The position numbers and the translations under genes are program-made. Under the pieces are notes generated by a model. That model made no database searches. It saw only the letters and a list, made by a program, of their open reading frames with translations, and was not told the DNA's origin. From Terriglobales bacterium (lineage in GTDB: Bacteria; Acidobacteriota; Terriglobia; Terriglobales; Acidobacteriaceae), in the NCBI GenBank assembly GCA_025980765.1, contig JAICXB010000034.1, positions 1-45,767 on the forward strand: a stretch of DNA of 45,767 nucleotides, given 5' to 3'. How positions within the stretch are numbered: the first letter of the stretch is position 1; each line of letters opens with the position of its first letter. Below are positions 41,128 through 45,767 of this stretch, piece after piece.

Positions 41128-43572
41128 CTACTCGCAGCGCAAAGCCACCATTGGATCGACGCGCATCGCTCTTCGCGCCGGCAGGTAACAGGCTGCGATG
41201 GCGACCAATATCAGCAGCAGAGCTACCCCCGCTAATGTGAGGGGATCCTGCGCGGAGACGCCGAAGAGTTGGTTCGACATCAGTCGCGTCAGGCTCAATG
41301 TGGCGAGAATGCCGATGGCCGCTCCGGCGAGCGCCATCTTTGCTCCCTGGCCGACCACGAGTTGGAAAATCTGCTGCCGCTGCGCGCCCAAGGCCAGGCG
41401 TACTCCGATTTCGTGGGTTCGCTGGCCGACCAGGTAAGAAGTCACGCCATAAATTCCGACGCATGCCAGCGCCAATGCCAGCGTTGCGAAGACGGCCAGC
41501 AGCATCATCGTGAGTCTGCGCGCGGCGAAGGAATTGGAGACGACTTCATCCATGCTCTCCACGTTGTAAATCACTTCGCGAGGATCGATTTGTGCCACCG
41601 CGGCGCGCACCGGGCCTACCACCTGTGTGGGATCACCCTGGGTGCGCAGAACCACGGCGACCGCATTCGCGACCAGCGGCATTAGTTTTTCCGAAAGCTG
41701 CATGAAGGGGTAGAAAAATTGGGCCTCGATCGCCGATTTCGGATCAGCGTCAAGCCCAAATTGCTTCACGTGGCCAACGACGCCGACAATTTCCGCCTGC
41801 GCATTGAAGATGCCAAGATTCACATGCTCGCCCACCGGATTCTGGTGAGGAAAGTAAGTGCGCGCGAAGACGTCGTCGATGTCGATCACCTTGGGAGCGT
41901 ACTCGTTGTCCTGTGCGGTAACGAAGCGCCCGCGCTCCAGCGATAGCCCCATCGCCTGCTGAAACCCAGCTTCTACCAGATAGAACATCGCCTGCGGCAT
42001 ATCGTTTACCGTGGCCGGTTTGGGACGGCCCACGATCCAAAAAGGCTCGGAGGAGTCGTGAATCATCGGACGCGAGCCCAGCGTGACCGAGACTGCCTGC
42101 ACCCCGGGGATGGAGCGCATCTTCTTGTCGAAGGCGCGCAGACGAGCTCGTGTCTCTTCCGAACTGGTCGCGGGACTTGCCGGCAAAGACAAGCTGAAGG
42201 TGATGGCGTGGCTGGGATTGAAGCCAGGATTCACGCGCCACAGCGCGGCCAGCGTGCGCACCATAAGTCCAGCTCCGACCAGCAGAACCAGCGCCGTTGC
42301 CACTTCGAAGGCAACAAAAAATCCCTGCAGCCGATGGCGAAGCCCGCTGGCGCCGCGGCCGCCGGTCTCCTGCAGCACCTCCTGCAGGTTTACGCCGCTG
42401 GTCTTCAGGGCAGGCGCCAAGCCGAAAATGATTCCGGCAAACAACGACAGTGAGAGGGTAAAAAGCAAGACCCGCGAATCCATCGACACTTCGCTCGCGC
42501 GCGGCACTGCGCCGGGTAATGTGGCGAGAATGGCCTTTGTTCCCAAAAAGGCGAGCAGGAGTCCCGCGGCTCCGCCGATTCCCGCGAGCAAAACGCTCTC
42601 AGTAAGAAGCTGACGAATCACCCGCATCTGGCTTGCGCCCAGAGCGGCGCGAATGGCGAACTCACGCGATCTTTCCATGGCCCGCGCCAGAACCAGATTC
42701 GCGACGTTAGCGCACGCGATCAGCAGCAGGAATCCAACCGCCGCCAACAGCACCACCAGGAATGGCTGCACGTTGCCAACCATGTCTTCTTTCATCGACA
42801 GCAGGGTGACGCCGATGTCTTTGTCGGCCTCGGGAAAGGCCGTCGCGAGATTTCGCGCAATTGCCTCCATCTCAGCTCGTGCCTGTGCCAGGGTTGCGCC
42901 GGGCTTCAGGCGGCCGATCGCGTGCGCGCTCACACCGATGCGGCGGTCGCGGAACGAAGCATCGTTCCATTGGCCGACAGGAGTATAGAGATCTTTGGAA
43001 TTGCCGTAGAAAGTGAAGCCCGCCGGGATGACGCCGATGATGGTATAGGCGGCGCTATTGAGTACCATCGATTTGCCAACGATGTCGCGCGTCGAGCCGA
43101 ACTCCCGCTTCCACAAGCCTCCGCTAAGAACCACTACCGGGGCAGCGCCCACATGATCGTCGTCGGCGCGAAAGGTTCGGCCCAAAATGGGACTCACCCC
43201 TAAAGTCGAAAAGAAATCTGCCGAGACCATGTAACCGCTCAGCCGCTGGCCTTCGCCCCTGCCGGTGAAGTTGTAGTCCTCATGGCGGTAGAGCGCCATC
43301 GACGAAAACGTCCGGCTCTCGCGCTCCCAGTCGAGGAAATTCGGGTAAGTAATTGCGCCCTTGTCGAATCCCGGAGCCTTCTCGTACAAGGCAACAAGTT
43401 GGCTGGAATGCGGGTAAGCCAGCGGATTCAAAAGGACCCCATTGACCACCGAGAACAGAGCCGTATTGGCGCCAATGCCCAGCGCCAGGGTCAACGCTGC
43501 GATCGCCGTAAACCCCGGAGACTTAGCCAGCATTCGAAGCCCGAGGCGAATGTCCAAAAGAAGAGTATTCAT
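41128..43572 (-). CDS. ADOP-type MacB/FtsX permease
   Basis: 814 aa. The N-terminus MNTLLLDIRLGLRMLAKSPG then FTAIAALTLALGIGANTALF is the ADOP/MacB_PCD start. Two MacB_PCD-FtsX units follow: a first periplasmic domain (about 50-245), three membrane segments (about 270-400), then a helix near residue 420, a second periplasmic domain and FtsX helices ending YLPARRAMRVDPMVALRCE. No ATPase domain is fused or adjacent. Members probably work as mechanotransmission or lipid/drug export devices with a shared MacB-like ATPase; the substrate is unknown. Confidence 0.9.
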   Translation of the reverse strand: MNTLLLDIRLGLRMLAKSPGFTAIAALTLALGIGANTALFSVVNGVLLNPLAYPHSSQLVALYEKAPGFDKGAITYPNFLDWERESRTFSSMALYRHEDYNFTGRGEGQRLSGYMVSADFFSTLGVSPILGRTFRADDDHVGAAPVVVLSGGLWKREFGSTRDIVGKSMVLNSAAYTIIGVIPAGFTFYGNSKDLYTPVGQWNDASFRDRRIGVSAHAIGRLKPGATLAQARAEMEAIARNLATAFPEADKDIGVTLLSMKEDMVGNVQPFLVVLLAAVGFLLLIACANVANLVLARAMERSREFAIRAALGASQMRVIRQLLTESVLLAGIGGAAGLLLAFLGTKAILATLPGAVPRASEVSMDSRVLLFTLSLSLFAGIIFGLAPALKTSGVNLQEVLQETGGRGASGLRHRLQGFFVAFEVATALVLLVGAGLMVRTLAALWRVNPGFNPSHAITFSLSLPASPATSSEETRARLRAFDKKMRSIPGVQAVSVTLGSRPMIHDSSEPFWIVGRPKPATVNDMPQAMFYLVEAGFQQAMGLSLERGRFVTAQDNEYAPKVIDIDDVFARTYFPHQNPVGEHVNLGIFNAQAEIVGVVGHVKQFGLDADPKSAIEAQFFYPFMQLSEKLMPLVANAVAVVLRTQGDPTQVVGPVRAAVAQIDPREVIYNVESMDEVVSNSFAARRLTMMLLAVFATLALALACVGIYGVTSYLVGQRTHEIGVRLALGAQRQQIFQLVVGQGAKMALAGAAIGILATLSLTRLMSNQLFGVSAQDPLTLAGVALLLILVAIAACYLPARRAMRVDPMVALRCE

Positions 43573-43680
43573 GCAGGCACCGTGCTTAGACGCGACAGGA
43601 CCCCCTGGCGGTAGCGGGAGGCGCTCCGTAACACACGCCCGGGGGCCTAAACCGACCTGTGGGTTTTTTCAAAAGCTCCC

Positions 43681-43745
43681 GTTCAACACTCCGCTGCAGC
43701 GGACGGTCCGCTGGAGCGGCCCTCCGCTGCAATCGGTTGTTAAGC
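43681..43745 (-). other. attC-like recombination site
   Basis: Read on the minus strand: GCTTAAC (matching RYYYAAC) at 43745-43739, a 7-nt spacer, TGCAGCGGA, a 19-nt middle that itself can pair, TCCGCTGCA (perfect inverse), a 7-nt spacer and GTTGAAC (matching GTTRRRY) at 43687-43681. Total 65 bp, within the known attC range, with symmetric spacing. The TAA stop of the DHFR-like remnant lies inside the first core site, exactly as in integron cassettes. No integrase gene is in the window. Confidence 0.6.
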
Positions 43746-43889
43746 GTTCGTGTGCCGTTGGCGCCCTAGGACGAAATGCGTGGCATTCTCCGAGGCTACG
43801 AATTCAGCGCATTCGAATCCCAGAGCGCGCAAGTCAACTCCTTTGAACAGCGGTTTTCCCCCGCCGAGCAGGACTGGATTGGAAGCATC
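43740..43889 (-). pseudogene. Dihydrofolate reductase/RibD_C-like C-terminal remnant
   Basis: The conserved end of the family, NPVLLGGGKPLFKGVDLRAL then GFECAEFVASENATHFVLGR, is present in about 45 residues up to the stop at 43740. The expected 130-140 upstream residues are missing; the open frame upstream to 43946 (CRRCLGRGRSHFSEL) is unrelated. A TGTGACCTGC word like an IS end lies at the junction near 43905. The stop codon falls inside the attC-like site, so this looks like the rump of a gene cassette. Confidence 0.65.
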
Positions 43890-43958
43890 CAACTCCGAAA
43901 AATGTGACCTGCCTCGCCCCAAGCATCTTCTGCAGGTAATCCACAACGATGGCCGTTC

Positions 43959-45767
43959 TCACTCGGTGCGCAGCATCGTTAGCGGATCGATGTGCACGGC
44001 ACGCAATACCGCCGGGATCGTTGCCAGGACTGCAGCCGCTGCAATCGCGGCAAACGGAAGAATCAACATGGTCGCGTCTGTTGCTCGCACCTGAAAAAGC
44101 AGCGCCTGTAGTCGATTGGCACACAACAGACCAAAAGTAAGTCCGACCATAGCCCCGGCCAGCACTGCGGCGACCATCCGCGAAGTCACGAGGCGAGCGA
44201 CAGTTGAAGCCTGTGCGCCCACTGCCATTCGTATTCCGATTTCACGGCGGCGCTGTACAACGGAATGGTTCAGTACACCGTAAAGGCCTACACCCGCGAG
44301 CAACAGAGCCACGACTGCGAAGAAAAGTGACAGCATGGCCAACAGGCGCTCGCGGACGGTCTGTGCCTGGTCGATTTCCGTCTGTGTCAGCAGACTGCTG
44401 ACGCGAAATTCCGAGCGTCCCGCGGGAACTTCACGCCGCAGCACGGCCGCCATTGACATCGGGTCAGAAACTGAGGTCCGAACCATAATCTCATCGTCAT
44501 TCTCAGCCTGCAGCTGCCCTGAAGCATTCACCTCGCGAAATGGAAAATAGGCCTGTGGCGGCATCGGTTCGTGCACATCGCGAAATACCGCGTCACCGCA
44601 CAAGCCCACTACCTCGAAACCAAGCCGCTTGTTGTGCTCAGAGTCAACTTCAAAGCGTCTTCCCACCGGGTCCTGGCCATTGAAATACGCTCGCGCGAAT
44701 GCCTGGTTCACGATGGCAACTCCGGGGTAAACATCTTCTGGCCGGAAGTCGCGGCCGTTGAGCAGCGGAATGCGCATCACGTGCAGCCATCCTGGCGAAA
44801 TGTTGAGTTCATGAGTGAGCACAAGACTGGGAGTGGCGCCATTCACTGAGACAGAGGTGATCGTGTCCCATCCCGAAAGCAGGGTATCGCTCGCAATCGC
44901 GGCCGACTCAACACCCGGGATGCTGCGCAGGTGCTCAAGCTCCTGGTCCCAGATGGCTGGTGGTTGAGGTTGTGTAGCAATCGTCTCCATCGCCAGCACA
45001 CGTTCGGGCGAGAACCCAACCGGCCGGTTCGTGAGCCGATGGAAGGTGACTACGAACAGGCCGGCCAGCTGCAGCACGATGAAACAGAATGCCACCTGGC
45101 CCGCAACCAGCAAATGGATCGCGCGGTGACGCGCTTTCGGATCATCTCCGCCCTTCAGCACGCGAGCAGGAATGACCTGCGAGGTGCGCAATGCGGGCAT
45201 GGATCCGAATATGAGCGTCACAGCGAGAGTCAGCAAGGCCGCGAAGCTGAATAATCGGAGATCGAACGGGAGCCACAGCCGAGCAGGGTTTGTTACAGGA
45301 TTAATTCGGCTGACGACGAAGGGAGCGGCCCACCATGCAAACGCACATCCTGCGGCGGCTGCAAGCAGCGCGATCCACAGGCTTTCGAGCATCACCAGTC
45401 TTACCAACCGCGAGCGGCCGGCGCCAAGAGAAACGCGCACTGCCATCTCGCGGCTACGCGATTCTGCCTGCGCGGTCATTAAATTTGCTACGTTGGCGCA
45501 GGCGATCAACAGCACAAGCGCGGTCAACATTGCCAGCATCCACAATGATGAGCGATAGTCGCTCTGCAAATCCGAGGCTCCCGCCGCGGCGGGCACCATC
45601 AGCAGTTGCTGATTCATGTCTCGCTCGAAAACTTCGCGTGGCTCCCCCCGCATCCTTTCCTCTTCGGCGGCGCGCGATGTCGCGGCAAGCTGCTGGCGAA
45701 CCGCTTCCGCACTGGAGCCCGGCAACAGCCGCAGCAGTGTTCGGAACCAGAATGCATTGTTGATTAA
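43959..45767 (-). CDS. ADOP-type MacB/FtsX permease, partial (cut by window end)
   Basis: The frame is open to the last base of the window (…FWFRTLLRLLPGSSAEAVRQ), so the N-terminal part, including the first MacB_PCD anchor, lies outside. The visible 602 residues contain FtsX helices (LWMLAMLTALVLLIACANVA with RSREMAVRVSLGAGRSRLV), the second periplasmic domain (RVLAMETIATQPQPPAIWDQ, NGQDPVGRRFEVDS) and the C-terminal helices ending AVLRAVHIDPLTMLRTE. It shares architecture with the permease at 41128-43572 but is clearly diverged, so this is not a recent duplication. Confidence 0.88.
   Translation of the reverse strand, partial: LINNAFWFRTLLRLLPGSSAEAVRQQLAATSRAAEEERMRGEPREVFERDMNQQLLMVPAAAGASDLQSDYRSSLWMLAMLTALVLLIACANVANLMTAQAESRSREMAVRVSLGAGRSRLVRLVMLESLWIALLAAAAGCAFAWWAAPFVVSRINPVTNPARLWLPFDLRLFSFAALLTLAVTLIFGSMPALRTSQVIPARVLKGGDDPKARHRAIHLLVAGQVAFCFIVLQLAGLFVVTFHRLTNRPVGFSPERVLAMETIATQPQPPAIWDQELEHLRSIPGVESAAIASDTLLSGWDTITSVSVNGATPSLVLTHELNISPGWLHVMRIPLLNGRDFRPEDVYPGVAIVNQAFARAYFNGQDPVGRRFEVDSEHNKRLGFEVVGLCGDAVFRDVHEPMPPQAYFPFREVNASGQLQAENDDEIMVRTSVSDPMSMAAVLRREVPAGRSEFRVSSLLTQTEIDQAQTVRERLLAMLSLFFAVVALLLAGVGLYGVLNHSVVQRRREIGIRMAVGAQASTVARLVTSRMVAAVLAGAMVGLTFGLLCANRLQALLFQVRATDATMLILPFAAIAAAAVLATIPAVLRAVHIDPLTMLRTE

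Overview
The window looks like a chromosomal piece of an Acidobacteriota genome (class Terriglobia or close). This is an inference from content: two large MacB/FtsX-like permeases without their own ATPase (the 'ADOP' type typical of that phylum), a bacillithiol-type BshA, lipid A genes (so a Gram-negative envelope), a MerR-like HTH protein and a receiver with Cys in place of Asp of kinds I associate with Acidobacteria, and many interspersed palindromic repeats. There are no rRNA, tRNA or CRISPR loci that I can see.

Layout. 188-8434 (minus strand) is one transport operon: outer-membrane porin, lipoprotein binding protein, LivH, LivM, LivG, LivF and a malonyl-CoA-synthetase-like acyl-CoA ligase; it reads as uptake followed by CoA activation of a small acid. 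8690-11145 holds a secreted low-complexity protein with a clear terminator and three small membrane or hypothetical proteins. 11256-14270 carries uvrB and a phosphoglycolate-phosphatase-like HAD protein, separated by a nested repeat. 14367-15402 is a toxin-antitoxin spot: a MazF-like toxin with its antitoxin, divergent from a HigA-like antitoxin. 15497-24458 is a long minus-strand envelope/RNA run: two TPR-type proteins, rnc, two signal peptidase I genes, an AsmA-like protein and a small exported protein. A frameshifted GIY-YIG nuclease gene boxed by a 44-bp perfect inverted repeat sits between the two lepB genes. 24609-25905 holds a dying vapB, a small exported protein and a frameshifted exported DinB-like gene. 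26391-35623 is housekeeping: bshA, a LytS-type kinase, ribA, cysteine dioxygenase, a DehI-like protein, the lpxL-lpxD-P-loop operon, a cytochrome c lipoprotein and coproheme decarboxylase (hemQ/chdC). 35624-40676 is accessory: repeats, an AbrB/VapC pair, a Crp/Fnr regulator with a poly-C tract just after its best start codon, and a kinase / Cys-receiver / HTH trio. 40710-45767 holds a small membrane protein and two ADOP permeases (the second cut by the window end), separated by a dihydrofolate-reductase-like remnant whose stop codon lies inside a structure resembling an integron attC site.

Three features most deserve follow-up: the inverted-repeat-boxed GIY-YIG nuclease (19555-20003), the attC-like site with a cassette remnant (43681-43889), and the out-of-frame poly-C tract in the Crp/Fnr gene (38082-38095). 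Several genes are broken by single-base indels, some in short homopolymers, so assembly error has to be excluded before calling them decay or phase variation.
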